Shown here piece after piece: positions 8,406-17,840 of a stretch of DNA of 64,000 nt (the first letter of the stretch is position 1; each line of letters opens with the position of its first letter). The position numbers and the translations under genes are program-made. The notes under the pieces are model-generated. The model was not told the origin of the DNA. It worked only from the letters and a program-made list of their open reading frames with translations, and did no database searches. Origin of the DNA: Alphaproteobacteria bacterium UBA3768. Lineage in GTDB: Bacteria; Pseudomonadota; Alphaproteobacteria; CAAHEQ01; UBA3637. The stretch is from positions 17,175 to 81,174 of the forward strand of contig DFFU01000027.1 of the NCBI GenBank assembly GCA_002372315.1, in the 5' to 3' direction.

Positions 8406-8612
8406 ATGAAAGGTCATTTAGTTGGCTTTGAATCTATGGAAGATTTTGAAGAGTCCCCAATGAAACCATTTGAAATTATGGATAACAATGCTCGTTTTCA
8501 ATCTGATTCCGGAATTGTAGACTATTTGAAAATGCTTGAACGAGAAAGCAAAGTACAAGAAAAAATAACCACAAAAAAAACAATCATCAGAACGTATTGG
8601 AGAACACGTTAG
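8406..8612 (+). CDS. Small acidic hypothetical protein, 68 residues
   Basis: ATG at 8406 is preceded by AAAGAAAGGA, the usual ribosome binding pattern here; an earlier in-frame start lacks one. The product starts MKGHLVGFESMEDFEESP and ends basic. No signal peptide, membrane segment or known motif is seen. It sits between sodB and a terminator, possibly on the sodB transcript. Function unknown. Confidence 0.55.
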   Translation: MKGHLVGFESMEDFEESPMKPFEIMDNNARFQSDSGIVDYLKMLERESKVQEKITTKKTIIRTYWRTR

Positions 8613-8621
8613 TTCTTGAGA

Positions 8622-8649
8622 AAATCTCCCGAAAATCGGGAGATTTTTT
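8622..8649. terminator. Bidirectional terminator between the small gene and secA
   Basis: AAATCTCCCGA AAA TCGGGAGATTT forms a perfect 11-bp stem with A and T runs on either side. It can end both the plus-strand sodB unit and minus-strand secA; the secA stop codon lies within it. Confidence 0.85.
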
Positions 8650-11281
8650 AATCCAATTTTCCACAACAATGTTTATATTTCTTACCAGAACCACAGGGAC
8701 AAGGCGCATTGCGTGGAATATCGTTCAAAAAAGGCTTTTGAGTCTTCGGTTCAGGCAAATCCTCCATTTGTCCTTGAGAAACTTTCTGAGGCTGTTCTAT
8801 TGGCGTTTGTCTTGGTTGAATCTTAATCTCAGAAAAACCCAATACCTTTGTCACATTTTCACGTAATTTTACCAACATTATTTCAAATAAAATAAAGGCT
8901 TCTTTTTTATATTCATATAATGGATTTTTTTGGGCATAGGCACGCAACCCAATAGACGTTTTCATAAAATCCAAACTCTTTAAATGTTCCTTCCATGCCA
9001 TATCAACAGATTGAATTAATAACGTTTTTTCCAAATCATTACGGGAACTTTCGGGTAAAAATTCCATTTTCTTTTGCCATAACTCATCGGCCGCTTTCAT
9101 AACACGATTCACTAAATCAGAAGATTGAATTCCCACTTCATTTTTCCAAGAGGCAAAGGGTAAATCCAAATTTGTCAAATTCAACACCTCATTATGGATA
9201 TTTTCAGCATCCCAATCTTCTGGAGATGTCTTTTCAGGTGCCAAAGCATAAATCAAGTTTTCCAAACAATCACGACGCATATCACGCAGTACATCATGTA
9301 CATTAGAACTTTCCAATAATTCACGACGCTGTTCATAAATGATTTTACGCTGATCATTCATCACATCATCATATTTTAAAACATTTTTACGTGTGGTAAA
9401 ATGGTGCTCTTCTACTTTCTTTTGAGCATGCGCAATTGCCTTACTAATCCAAGGACTGTGAATATCTTGTCCATGTTTCAGCCCCATCTTTTTTAATATT
9501 AAGCCTATACGTTCTGAACCAAAAATACGCATCAAGTCATCTTCCAAGGAGACATAGAATCGTGATTGTCCAGGATCACCTTGACGTCCAGAACGGCCAC
9601 GCAACTGATTATCTATGCGGCGACTTTCATGACGTTCTGATCCCAAAACATAAAGTCCTCCAGCCTTAAGGGCTATCTCTTTATTTCGTGCAATTTCAGC
9701 CTGAATTTTTTCCGCTAATTCTTTTTCATCTGCCTCTGGATGTTTTTCTTTTTCTTCTGCAAAACGCATTTCAAAGTTACCACCCAACTGAATATCTGTT
9801 CCACGACCTGCCATATTTGTAGCAATTGTAATTGCACCAGGAACACCCGCTTGAGCAATAATTTTAGCTTCTTGTTCGTGGTGGCGCGCATTTAAAACGT
9901 TAAATTTTAAATCCGTTTTCTTTTTTAATAAATCCGCCAAAATTTCGGATTTTTCAATACTGATTGTTCCCACCAAAATCGGTTGGTTGCGTTTATGCGC
10001 TGCTTCTATTTCTGAAATAATTGCATCATATTTTTCTTCGGCTGTACGGTAAATAATATCTTGTTCATCTTTACGCGCAAGAGGTTTATTTCCAGGAATT
10101 TCAATAACCTCTAATTTATAAATATCATCAAATTCTGCTGCCTCAGTCATGGCAGTTCCCGTCATACCCGCCAATTTAGGATACAAACGGAAATAATTTT
10201 GGAAAGTAATTGAGGCTAATGTTTGATTTTCAGGTTGAATTTCCACACCTTCTTTGGCTTCTAAGGCCTGATGCAAACCATCAGAATAGCGCCGACCATT
10301 CATAATACGCCCTGTAAACTCATCAATAATCATTACCTGATTGTCTTTGACAATGTAATCAACATCCTTTTGTAGCATAACATGGGCACGCAAACACTCT
10401 TCCACATAATGCACCAATGAAATATTGGCCGCATCATACAATCCTCCCACCAATAATTCAGCCTCATGCAAAGCATTTTCCACAAACTCTACGCCCAAAT
10501 CTGTCAAAGTTACAACTTTAAATTTTTCATCTTTTTCATAGTGTTCAGGGCGGATATGTGTCATAACATCACTAACTTTACGATACAAATCAGACGAATC
10601 TTCCGCAGGACCAGATATAATCAATGGCGTCCGAGCCTCATCAATCAAAATTGAATCCACTTCATCTACAATGGCATAATTAAATGGGCGTTGAACCATC
10701 ATATCCTTAGATAATGCCATATTATCACGCAAATAATCAAAGCCCAGCTGATTATTTGTTGCATAAGTTACATCCGAATTATAGGCTGCACGTCTTTGTT
10801 CAAAGTTCATTTGATCAATAACACACCCCACCGTTAATCCCAAAAAACGATAAATTTTACCCATCCACTCACTATCACGTTTGGCTAAGTAATCGTTCAC
10901 AGTGACAACATGAACTCCCTTCCCAGTCAAAGCATTCAAATAGACAGGCAGTGTGGCCACCAAAGTTTTACCTTCACCTGTACGCATTTCGGCAATTTTG
11001 TTATCGAATAGAACCATTCCTCCCAATAATTGAACATCAAAAGGGCGCAACCCCAACGTACGTTTGGATGCTTCACGCACAGTCGCAAAAGCCTCTGGCA
11101 AAAGTGATTCCAATGCTTCACCTTGTTTTAATCTTTCACGATATTCGGCTGTTTTTGCAGTCAATTGAGCATCCGTCAGCTTTTCAAAATCAGCCTCCAT
11201 CGCATTAATTTTTTGAACTGTTTTTTTAAATTTTCTGAGATAGCGTTCATTGGCCGAACGAAACAGGGCATTCAAAATCAT
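8648..11281 (-). CDS. secA: Preprotein translocase ATPase SecA
   Basis: An 877-residue SecA, the motor that drives preproteins through SecYEG. The first nucleotide-binding domain has Walker [15 protein letters not shown] (about residues 98-111) and [19 protein letters not shown]. The second has [14 protein letters not shown] and [13 protein letters not shown]. The C-terminal zinc-binding SecB/ribosome-interaction motif [13 protein letters not shown] is intact. Full family length, with its own promoter upstream. Confidence 0.98.
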   Translation of the reverse strand: MILNALFRSANERYLRKFKKTVQKINAMEADFEKLTDAQLTAKTAEYRERLKQGEALESLLPEAFATVREASKRTLGLRPFDVQLLGGMVLFDNKIAEMRTGEGKTLVATLPVYLNALTGKGVHVVTVNDYLAKRDSEWMGKIYRFLGLTVGCVIDQMNFEQRRAAYNSDVTYATNNQLGFDYLRDNMALSKDMMVQRPFNYAIVDEVDSILIDEARTPLIISGPAEDSSDLYRKVSDVMTHIRPEHYEKDEKFKVVTLTDLGVEFVENALHEAELLVGGLYDAANISLVHYVEECLRAHVMLQKDVDYIVKDNQVMIIDEFTGRIMNGRRYSDGLHQALEAKEGVEIQPENQTLASITFQNYFRLYPKLAGMTGTAMTEAAEFDDIYKLEVIEIPGNKPLARKDEQDIIYRTAEEKYDAIISEIEAAHKRNQPILVGTISIEKSEILADLLKKKTDLKFNVLNARHHEQEAKIIAQAGVPGAITIATNMAGRGTDIQLGGNFEMRFAEEKEKHPEADEKELAEKIQAEIARNKEIALKAGGLYVLGSERHESRRIDNQLRGRSGRQGDPGQSRFYVSLEDDLMRIFGSERIGLILKKMGLKHGQDIHSPWISKAIAHAQKKVEEHHFTTRKNVLKYDDVMNDQRKIIYEQRRELLESSNVHDVLRDMRRDCLENLIYALAPEKTSPEDWDAENIHNEVLNLTNLDLPFASWKNEVGIQSSDLVNRVMKAADELWQKKMEFLPESSRNDLEKTLLIQSVDMAWKEHLKSLDFMKTSIGLRAYAQKNPLYEYKKEAFILFEIMLVKLRENVTKVLGFSEIKIQPRQTPIEQPQKVSQGQMEDLPEPKTQKPFLNDIPRNAPCPCGSGKKYKHCCGKLD

Positions 11282-11316
11282 ACTTTTTCCTTTTGTCTAT
11301 ATTATATTATGTTATA

Positions 11317-11345
11317 GACATAGGCTTTTTTCATTCAAAAGTCAA
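11317..11345 (-). promoter_or_regulatory. Promoter of secA
   Basis: Minus strand TTGACT (11340-11345), 17 bases, TATGTC (11317-11322). The short leader is AT-rich, with an AAAAGGA binding site before the ATG. Confidence 0.65.
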
Positions 11346-11363
11346 GTTTTTGATACGATTTTT

Positions 11364-12605
11364 TTATTCTTTCATCAAAATCTGAGTAGCCTCATCCAAA
11401 TCATCTGAAAAACCACACTCTTGCTTACCCGTAAATGGTAGTTTTGTATCAACTAATTGTTCGGCATAATATAGTATATCCGAACATTCTGATGGTGTAA
11501 ATGTGAAGTGGTAAGGTTTTATTTGAGAAACAGGATCTTTGGCGTTTTGAGATGTTGTCTGTTGAACCGCACAGTATTGACGACAATTTTCATCAGGAGC
11601 CAAGCCAATAACATGCCGTGTCTTTCCTTCTTTCAATACAACGGCCGTTTTATGAATTTCAGTTATCCGCGCCCCATTTGGTAAAACAGTATCTTGCATC
11701 ACAGAAAAATGACGTCCCTCTGCATCTTGCATCACTGCTCCTGATGGATTCAGTGCTATCAATCGATAGGGGTACTGGCTTGCCAATTTTTCTTTTCGTG
11801 CAACATCCACACAATTACAATCGTGATGCGTCAAGTTTGTATATTCACGCTGATTTGGTTCAAAAGAAGAGGACTGACATGAATAAATCTTTTCTTGCAT
11901 CCACTTTTGAGCGTCTTGTGATTTAACCTTGTTTTGATAAACGAGATAGAACAATCCCAAATTCTCCTCAGCATTTTTACATCCCAAAAGAGCCGAACGC
12001 CATAAGTGTTCAAAAGATTTTTTCATATCCACCTTCTGACCAGATAATCCCAACATAGCGTACACGCCTATGATATTATTGGCCAACGCCCCCCGCTGAG
12101 TTGCCGCTTTTTCAATCAAGGGCCATCCTTTTGAATCATTATGGTATGTACTGTTAGGATCCAAATAAAGCACCCCTATTTTTTCGGCAATATGTCCTTT
12201 TTCATCCTGAGTTAGCATGGGACTTTTAAGGGCTTGAGTATAACTTTCAAAAGCCTCACGATACTTTTTTTGGGCATACATATTATCGGCCAAATAGATC
12301 AACGCAGGGCCATTCCCTCCGATTGCAGCCATCTGACACAATTTAACACCATCCGAAGTATTAGGATAACGAACACAAAGTTCATACATTGCTTGATAGG
12401 ATTTATTACGCTGAGCCCAACTGGACCAATTAATTAATGCACGATGAGCATCATCAAATCCACATTGCGTGTATATCTGAGTATCTCGTTTTTTTTCTGC
12501 CTCTAAGAGAGCCTTTTGGCAAATATCACCCTCAGCCAAATTTTGGGCCATAAGAGGTGCATTAGACAATAACCAACAAAAAAACAATAAACTTTTAAAA
12601 TGCAT
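11364..12605 (-). CDS. Secreted Sel1-like repeat protein
   Basis: A 413-residue protein with a Sec signal peptide (MHFKSLLFFCWLLSNAPLMA, cleavage near residue 20). ATG at 12605 is chosen because AAGGGG lies just before it and the signal peptide starts there. Residues about 75-235 consist of Sel1/TPR-like helical repeats (e.g. AEKIGVLYLDPNSTY, ALANNIIGVYAMLGLSG, NAEENLGLFYLVY). The C-terminal part has a small beta region (YRLIALNPSGAVMQDAEG) and several Cys (DENCRQYC, ECGF) that may form disulfides. Periplasmic or surface location is likely; the partner is unknown. Confidence 0.75.
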   Translation of the reverse strand: MHFKSLLFFCWLLSNAPLMAQNLAEGDICQKALLEAEKKRDTQIYTQCGFDDAHRALINWSSWAQRNKSYQAMYELCVRYPNTSDGVKLCQMAAIGGNGPALIYLADNMYAQKKYREAFESYTQALKSPMLTQDEKGHIAEKIGVLYLDPNSTYHNDSKGWPLIEKAATQRGALANNIIGVYAMLGLSGQKVDMKKSFEHLWRSALLGCKNAEENLGLFYLVYQNKVKSQDAQKWMQEKIYSCQSSSFEPNQREYTNLTHHDCNCVDVARKEKLASQYPYRLIALNPSGAVMQDAEGRHFSVMQDTVLPNGARITEIHKTAVVLKEGKTRHVIGLAPDENCRQYCAVQQTTSQNAKDPVSQIKPYHFTFTPSECSDILYYAEQLVDTKLPFTGKQECGFSDDLDEATQILMKE

Positions 12606-12663
12606 AGTATTTCCCCTTTTTGTCTTTTTAGCATGTTTTTTTTTAAATAACAAGAAAAAAATC

Positions 12664-12692
12664 TTGAAAAATAAAATAAAATAGTAGATAAT
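12664..12692 (+). promoter_or_regulatory. Promoter of ychF
   Basis: TTGAAA (12664-12669), 17 bases, GATAAT (12687-12692), about 21 bases before the ychF ATG; CAAAGGATG supplies the ribosome binding site. Confidence 0.6.
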
Positions 12693-12713
12693 ATTTCTAA
12701 CAAAGGATGTATT

Positions 12714-13814
12714 ATGGGATTTAATTGTGGAATTGTGGGGTTACCCAATGTTGGGAAGTCAACTTTATTTAATGCGTTAACAGCTACTGTCAATGCGCAG
12801 GCTGCGAATTATCCGTTTTGCACAATTGAACCCAATATCGGTCGTGTCGCTGTACCCGATGAAAGGTTGGATACTTTGGCAAAAATTGATAGCGCTGCCA
12901 AGATTGTGCCAACTCAATTGGAATTTGTGGACATTGCGGGCTTGGTTAAAGGGGCAAGCCGTGGCGAAGGCTTGGGCAATCAGTTCTTGGGCAATATTCG
13001 TGAGGTAGATGCCATTATTCATGTGTTACGCTGTTTTGAAAACACAGATATTGTACATGTAGAAGGCTCCATTGATCCAGTACGTGATGCAGAAACGGTG
13101 GAAACCGAGTTAATGCTGGCAGACTTGGAAAGTTTGGAAAAACGCTTGGAAGGTGTTTCAAAAAAAGCAAAATCTGGAGATAAAGAAGCTAAATCATGGG
13201 TCGCCGTTATTGAACCAGCACTCAATATGTTGCGTGATGGAAAACCCGCTCGTTTAGCAAGACCAGATGATGCAGAAAGCTTAAAATTATTTAACCAATT
13301 AGCATTATTGACGGCAAAACCTGTTTTGTACGTTTGCAATGTGGATGATTCAGCCGCAGCAACTGGTAATGATTTTTCAAAGCGTGTTTTTGAAATGGCC
13401 CAAAAGCAAGGCAACTCAGCTGTCGTAATTTGTGCAGGTATTGAACAGGAAATTGCTCAACTGCCCACTGAAGAGCAACCAGAGTTCTTAGAAACATTAG
13501 GGTTAAAAGAAACAGGTCTTTCGCAAATCATTAAAGCAGGATATAAACTTTTGGGTTTGGAAACATTCTTTACATCTGGTCCAAAAGAAGCACACGCTTG
13601 GACTATGCGTAAAGGTATTTTGGCACCACAGGCCGCTGGTATTATTCATTCAGATTTTGAAAAAGGCTTTATTCGGGCAGAAGTTGTATCTTATAAAGAT
13701 TATGTAGATCATAATGGTGAAAGTGGCGCAAGGGAAAAAGGATTACTTCGTCAAGAAGGTAAAAACTATGTCATGCAAGATGGGGATGTTGTACATTTCT
13801 TGTTTAGCACTTAA
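12714..13814 (+). CDS. ychF: Redox-regulated ATPase YchF (OLA1 family)
   Basis: A 366-residue Obg-like ATPase that binds ribosomes and modulates stress responses. G1 is GLPNVGKSTLFNALT, G3 DIAGLVKGASRGEG, and the altered G4 region (NVDD) explains ATP rather than GTP preference in this family. The C-terminal TGS domain (TMRKGILAPQAAGIIHSDFE ... VVHFLF) is complete. Followed by the bacteriohemerythrin gene after 21 bases. Confidence 0.97.
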   Translation: MGFNCGIVGLPNVGKSTLFNALTATVNAQAANYPFCTIEPNIGRVAVPDERLDTLAKIDSAAKIVPTQLEFVDIAGLVKGASRGEGLGNQFLGNIREVDAIIHVLRCFENTDIVHVEGSIDPVRDAETVETELMLADLESLEKRLEGVSKKAKSGDKEAKSWVAVIEPALNMLRDGKPARLARPDDAESLKLFNQLALLTAKPVLYVCNVDDSAAATGNDFSKRVFEMAQKQGNSAVVICAGIEQEIAQLPTEEQPEFLETLGLKETGLSQIIKAGYKLLGLETFFTSGPKEAHAWTMRKGILAPQAAGIIHSDFEKGFIRAEVVSYKDYVDHNGESGAREKGLLRQEGKNYVMQDGDVVHFLFST

Positions 13815-13835
13815 AAATAGACGAAAGGGGGAAAA

Positions 13836-14273
13836 ATGGCAATTATATCATGGCGTGAACAGATGAGCTTAAACTATCCACCTTTGGATAGTGAACATCA
13901 GGCGTTTATGAAGGTGATCAATCAGGCCTCTGAGGATATCAAAAAACGTCACATAGAGGGCATGGAAAAAATGTTTCAGGCCTGTTATGATTATGTGCGT
14001 AACCATTTTTCACATGAAGAAGACATTATGGAACGTATTCATTATCCCGAAATGGAAGAACATATTGCCAGCCATCAACTATTTATCAAAAACATTTCCC
14101 AATTTCGTCAGGAATTTGAAACGGCTGATACTGTGGGTAAAAAGTTGGATGCTTCACAAAAAGCAATGGCTTTCTTGAGCGTGTGGTTTTTGGGACACCT
14201 TATCAGTCGTGATAAACCAATGAAACCCTATTTGGTACGATTACGCAACCTGCCCCCACGTATGAATTATTAA
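13836..14273 (+). CDS. Bacteriohemerythrin
   Basis: A 145-residue hemerythrin-domain protein that binds O2 at a non-haem di-iron centre. Expected ligands are present: His21 in DSEHQ, His57 and Glu61 in HFSHEE, His76 and His80 in EHIASH, and the C-terminal His-x4-Asp in HLISRD. The whole protein is the four-helix domain, with no sensor or output domain attached. Likely oxygen storage, delivery or sensing in a microaerobic habitat. It probably shares a transcript with ychF and converges with argS, 2 bases between stops. Confidence 0.92.
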   Translation: MAIISWREQMSLNYPPLDSEHQAFMKVINQASEDIKKRHIEGMEKMFQACYDYVRNHFSHEEDIMERIHYPEMEEHIASHQLFIKNISQFRQEFETADTVGKKLDASQKAMAFLSVWFLGHLISRDKPMKPYLVRLRNLPPRMNY

Positions 14274-14275
14274 AT

Positions 14276-16036
14276 TTATTCTGCTGGCAATTCGCGGCTC
14301 ATCTGCGTTTTGGCTGTAATACCCAATATCTCTAAGCCGTTTTTCAGAACCTGTTGCACTGCCATAACGAGTGCTAAATTTTTACGTGTTTGTTCCATAT
14401 TATTGGCATCCACAAAACGGTGACCACCTTTGGCACCCAAGGTCCAAATGCTATGAAATAAAGAGGCTATTTCATATAAATATCCCGCTAGCAAATGGGG
14501 AGCTTTATTTTGTGCAGATACTTCCACGATATGTGTTAATCCTAACATTTTTTGAATCAACTCCCGTTCTGTTTCATTGGCATTCGCATATAAATGCATA
14601 TCCAAATCTTTTTCTGTTGGCATTACACCAAATATTTTTTCATAGGTATTTAAAACTGAATAAGTTCTGGCAGATGCATATTGGATATAGAATACGGGGT
14701 TATCTTTTGATTGTTCTTTTGTTTTAGCCAAATCAAAACTCATCTGACTATCAGCTGATTTTGTCAGCATAAACAAACGAAAAGCATCTGCATCAATTTC
14801 ATCCAAAATATCATCCACTAAAACAAAATTACCAGCACGTTTTGACATACGGAAGGGTTTACCATCTTTTTGTAAACTCACAACTTGACATAAGGCAATA
14901 TCCAAAGTCGCCTGAGCATTTGTCAAAGCCTTAACTGCAGCCTTCAAACGTTTCACATAACCACCGTGATCAGCCCCAAAGATATCCACCATTTGATGAA
15001 AACCACGATCAAATTTATTGACATGATAAGCAATATCAGATGTAAAATAAGTTTTGGAACCATCCGAACGTAAAATCACACGATCCCCATCATCTCCAAA
15101 ATCTTTGGCACGGAAAAGCGTTTGTTCCACAGGTGCCCAATCTTCTGTTTCTTCACCCTTGGGTTTTGGAAGAATACCTTTATAAAGCAACCCCATATCC
15201 TGCATTTGTTGAACAGCTTTATCCACCGCCCCATCTTCTACTAATGATTTTTCAGAGGTAAAGACATCAAATTTGATACCCAATTTTGCAGCATCTGATT
15301 GAATCAATTTCAGCATCTGTTCAATAGATTTAGCTTTAAAATATTCTAACCAATCCGTTTTATCTAACCATTGATCACCATCCAAATCTTTAATGCTTTG
15401 AGCCACAGGAATGACATAATCACCAGGGTAGCGACCTTCAGGAATAGATTCACCTTTATGACGCCCGAATAATTCTTCATAGCGCCAATACACTGATTCA
15501 GCCAATACATCCACTTGTTTGCCGAAATCATTAACGTAGTATTCTTTGGTCACATCATAGCCGATTTTTGAAAGCAACCTTGCCACAGCATCCCCAAAAA
15601 TTGCGCCACGACTATGCCCCACATGCAAAGGGCCTGTTGGATTAGCTGATAAAAACTCCACATTTATCTTTTCATTTTGGCCAATATTGGATGTGCCAAA
15701 TTTATCTTTTTGATTAAAAATTTCAGCGAACGCTTTATCCCAAAAAGAACTACTCAAACGCATATTGATGAAACCAGGCCCAGCAATTTCAAGCGTTTTA
15801 AAACAATCTTCTTCTTTCAATTTTTCAACCAACTGTTCTGCCAGCACACGTGGATTTTGACGTAAATTTTTGGATAAAATCATGGCTGCATTCGTGGCAA
15901 AGTCCCCAAAAGATTTGTTAGCCGGTTTTTCCAAAGTCAGATGATTTTTTAAAAGTACTTTTGCACTTTCATCCAAAGACCAAACAGATTCAGCCAACGA
16001 AGCTATTTTTTCCTTTAAAAATTGATCCAAAATCAT
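14276..16036 (-). CDS. argS: Arginyl-tRNA synthetase
   Basis: A 586-residue class I synthetase of normal length. The N-terminal Add-1 domain, HIGH-type motif in SANPTGPLHVGHSRGA, KMSKS-type motif in FRMSKRAGNF and the C-terminal DALR anticodon-binding domain (QYASARTYSVL region) are present. It charges tRNA-Arg and needs the tRNA for activation. Confidence 0.97.
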   Translation of the reverse strand: MILDQFLKEKIASLAESVWSLDESAKVLLKNHLTLEKPANKSFGDFATNAAMILSKNLRQNPRVLAEQLVEKLKEEDCFKTLEIAGPGFINMRLSSSFWDKAFAEIFNQKDKFGTSNIGQNEKINVEFLSANPTGPLHVGHSRGAIFGDAVARLLSKIGYDVTKEYYVNDFGKQVDVLAESVYWRYEELFGRHKGESIPEGRYPGDYVIPVAQSIKDLDGDQWLDKTDWLEYFKAKSIEQMLKLIQSDAAKLGIKFDVFTSEKSLVEDGAVDKAVQQMQDMGLLYKGILPKPKGEETEDWAPVEQTLFRAKDFGDDGDRVILRSDGSKTYFTSDIAYHVNKFDRGFHQMVDIFGADHGGYVKRLKAAVKALTNAQATLDIALCQVVSLQKDGKPFRMSKRAGNFVLVDDILDEIDADAFRLFMLTKSADSQMSFDLAKTKEQSKDNPVFYIQYASARTYSVLNTYEKIFGVMPTEKDLDMHLYANANETERELIQKMLGLTHIVEVSAQNKAPHLLAGYLYEIASLFHSIWTLGAKGGHRFVDANNMEQTRKNLALVMAVQQVLKNGLEILGITAKTQMSRELPAE

Positions 16037-16065
16037 CTTTTTTCTCCTTTTGAAATTTGAGGCAA

Positions 16066-16094
16066 ATTATACCAAAAAAGCCCTCTTTTGTCAA
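16066..16094 (-). promoter_or_regulatory. Promoter of argS
   Basis: Minus strand TTGACA (16089-16094), 17 bases, TATAAT (16066-16071): full consensus. It is followed by a short leader with AAAGGAG before the ATG at 16036. Confidence 0.85.
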
Positions 16095-16113
16095 CGCAGA
16101 AAATACGCAAATA

Positions 16114-16749
16114 TTACAACTTTTCTAAGATCATTTGAACGGCTTCTGCCAAAACCTTAGGACAATTTTTCCAAAAATCATTATACATTTGTTCTTGCCC
16201 TTCCTCTCCCACCACATCAGAAATGATTCGAATAGAAGCAAAATCAATATGATTTAAGTAGCAAACTTGAGCTATAGCAGCACTTTCCATATCCACTGCC
16301 AAAGCCTCAGGGAAATTAGCTTTGATCTGATTTAAAACGTTTTTATCCGTCACAAATTGATCCCCTGTCACAAATAACCCTTTTTTAACGCCAGGAATGT
16401 CTAAATTTTCAAAGCGAGGTGTTTCAAAATAAAGGGGTAAATTTTGGACTTGACCTTTTAAATTACCTTCACCACACCAAACATCATGGTAAGCCACGCG
16501 TTCAGAAAGCACCATATCGCCTTGCTTTAAGGCAGAATCCAAACCACCAGCAACACCCACAGAAAAAATCAAATCCACACCTTGATCACATAACTTTTGT
16601 GCAGTCATTGCCGCATTCACTTTTCCCATGCCACATTTAACCAAATAGATGATCTTATCGCCGACATCGGCTTGGTTATTTTGAAAGTGGTATATATCTT
16701 TTAGGGCGTTAAATTCGCTTTCCATAGCGGTTATCAAAGCTATTTTCAT
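16114..16749 (-). CDS. mtnN: 5'-methylthioadenosine/S-adenosylhomocysteine nucleosidase
   Basis: A 211-residue MTA/SAH nucleosidase (Pfs) that splits adenine from MTA, SAH and 5'-deoxyadenosine. ATG at 16749 is chosen because the family N-terminus (MKIALITAMESEFNALKD) starts here, GGAG lies upstream and it overlaps the preceding stop (ATGA). The ribose-binding VDMESAAIAQVC and catalytic Asp in ISDVVGEEG are visible. It recycles the by-product of the SAM-dependent methyltransferase encoded just upstream. Confidence 0.95.
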   Translation of the reverse strand: MKIALITAMESEFNALKDIYHFQNNQADVGDKIIYLVKCGMGKVNAAMTAQKLCDQGVDLIFSVGVAGGLDSALKQGDMVLSERVAYHDVWCGEGNLKGQVQNLPLYFETPRFENLDIPGVKKGLFVTGDQFVTDKNVLNQIKANFPEALAVDMESAAIAQVCYLNHIDFASIRIISDVVGEEGQEQMYNDFWKNCPKVLAEAVQMILEKL

Positions 16750-17735
16750 TTTCTTTTCTCCAAAACTGTAACCAATTCCACATGGTTGGAATAGGTAAAT
16801 TGATCCACTGGTGTTATGGGAAATAATTTCCAACCACCATTCATTAAAATTTTAATATCACGTGCAGCTGTTTTAGGGTTGCAGGATACCATAATAATCT
16901 TTCCGAAACCTACTTCCACCAACTGCTGACATTGCGCTAAGGCCCCTGCTCGTGGTGGGTCCATAACAATCAAATCAATCCCTTGTAATTCTTCAGCGAG
17001 CAGTGGGCGACGAAATAAATCCCTCACAACACCATTGGGCCCCAACCATGCCACTGCATCTGAAACATTATCATAACCTGTGGTTAAAATCCCCTTATCC
17101 AATAAAGGACGCGTAAAAGTACCAGATCCACAAAATAAATCCACCACTTTTTTTGCCCCTTGAGCTGCTGTTAAAACCAATTGGACTAGAGCCTTTTCTC
17201 CTTCTAAACTTGGCTGGGAAAAATTATCAGCTGAACCACCATAAAGCCCACGTTCAAAAATGGGCGTATCATTATAAACAACGCGCGCAATTTCAGGATA
17301 CTGGTTCAGTCCCGTCAACAATTCCAATCTTTCCAAATTTGGCATACCCAATTTGTCACATATATGTATATCCAAACCAACATCTGTTAAGGCCACAAAA
17401 ACATCCCCCAAAGTATTTAGTTTTTGAATAATAGATCGTAAAATTGGCAACAGGGCATTTATTTGAGGTACCAATAGTGGACAAGATTCAATTTCCACTA
17501 TCTGGTGACTTTTGGCTTCATTAAATCCCAAATGCCCACGCGCAAAAGAAAAGCTCGCCCGACGACGTGTTCCAGTGGGAATTAAAATCAAAGGATTTAA
17601 TTCAATATCCACCCCCACATCACGAAAACAATAGCGCACAAAATCTGATTTTTTTTGAATATATTCAGCTTCGGATAAATCCTGCCATACACAACCACCG
17701 CAACGATTAAAATAAAGACATTTTTCTTTTAACAT
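16746..17735 (-). CDS. RlmD/TrmA-family RNA (uracil-5-)-methyltransferase, short form
   Basis: A 329-residue SAM-dependent RNA m5U methyltransferase. The N-terminus begins directly with an Fe-S-type cysteine set (CLYFNRCGGCVWQD) and lacks the TRAM domain usual in RlmD, so it is about 100 residues shorter. The methyltransferase core shows VDLFCGSGTFTRPL (SAM binding), MDPPRAGA and SCNPKTAARD with the catalytic Cys. Whether the target is 23S rRNA U1939, U747 or a tRNA cannot be settled. It has no ribosome binding site and appears leaderless. Confidence 0.88.
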   Translation of the reverse strand: MLKEKCLYFNRCGGCVWQDLSEAEYIQKKSDFVRYCFRDVGVDIELNPLILIPTGTRRRASFSFARGHLGFNEAKSHQIVEIESCPLLVPQINALLPILRSIIQKLNTLGDVFVALTDVGLDIHICDKLGMPNLERLELLTGLNQYPEIARVVYNDTPIFERGLYGGSADNFSQPSLEGEKALVQLVLTAAQGAKKVVDLFCGSGTFTRPLLDKGILTTGYDNVSDAVAWLGPNGVVRDLFRRPLLAEELQGIDLIVMDPPRAGALAQCQQLVEVGFGKIIMVSCNPKTAARDIKILMNGGWKLFPITPVDQFTYSNHVELVTVLEKRK

Positions 17736-17741
17736 GCTTTT

Positions 17742-17770
17742 ATTATAAAAGATTTTAACAAAAATGTCAA
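17742..17770 (-). promoter_or_regulatory. Consensus promoter giving a leaderless transcript
   Basis: Minus strand TTGACA (17765-17770), 17 bases, TATAAT (17742-17747). Only six bases (AAAAGC) separate the -10 hexamer from the methyltransferase ATG at 17735, so transcription should start on or next to the A of the start codon. Confidence 0.8.
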
Positions 17771-17794
17771 AAAAGAATTTTACAAAGATTAGGC

Positions 17795-17823
17795 TTGACT
17801 TTAAGGATATTTTTCAGTACAGT
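17795..17823 (+). promoter_or_regulatory. Promoter of the lectin-like prepilin gene
   Basis: TTGACT (17795-17800), 17 bases, TACAGT (17818-17823); the GGAGGT ribosome binding site at 17830-17835 would lie at the very 5' end of the mRNA. Confidence 0.6.
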
Positions 17824-17840
17824 TAGAATGGAGGTGTTCT

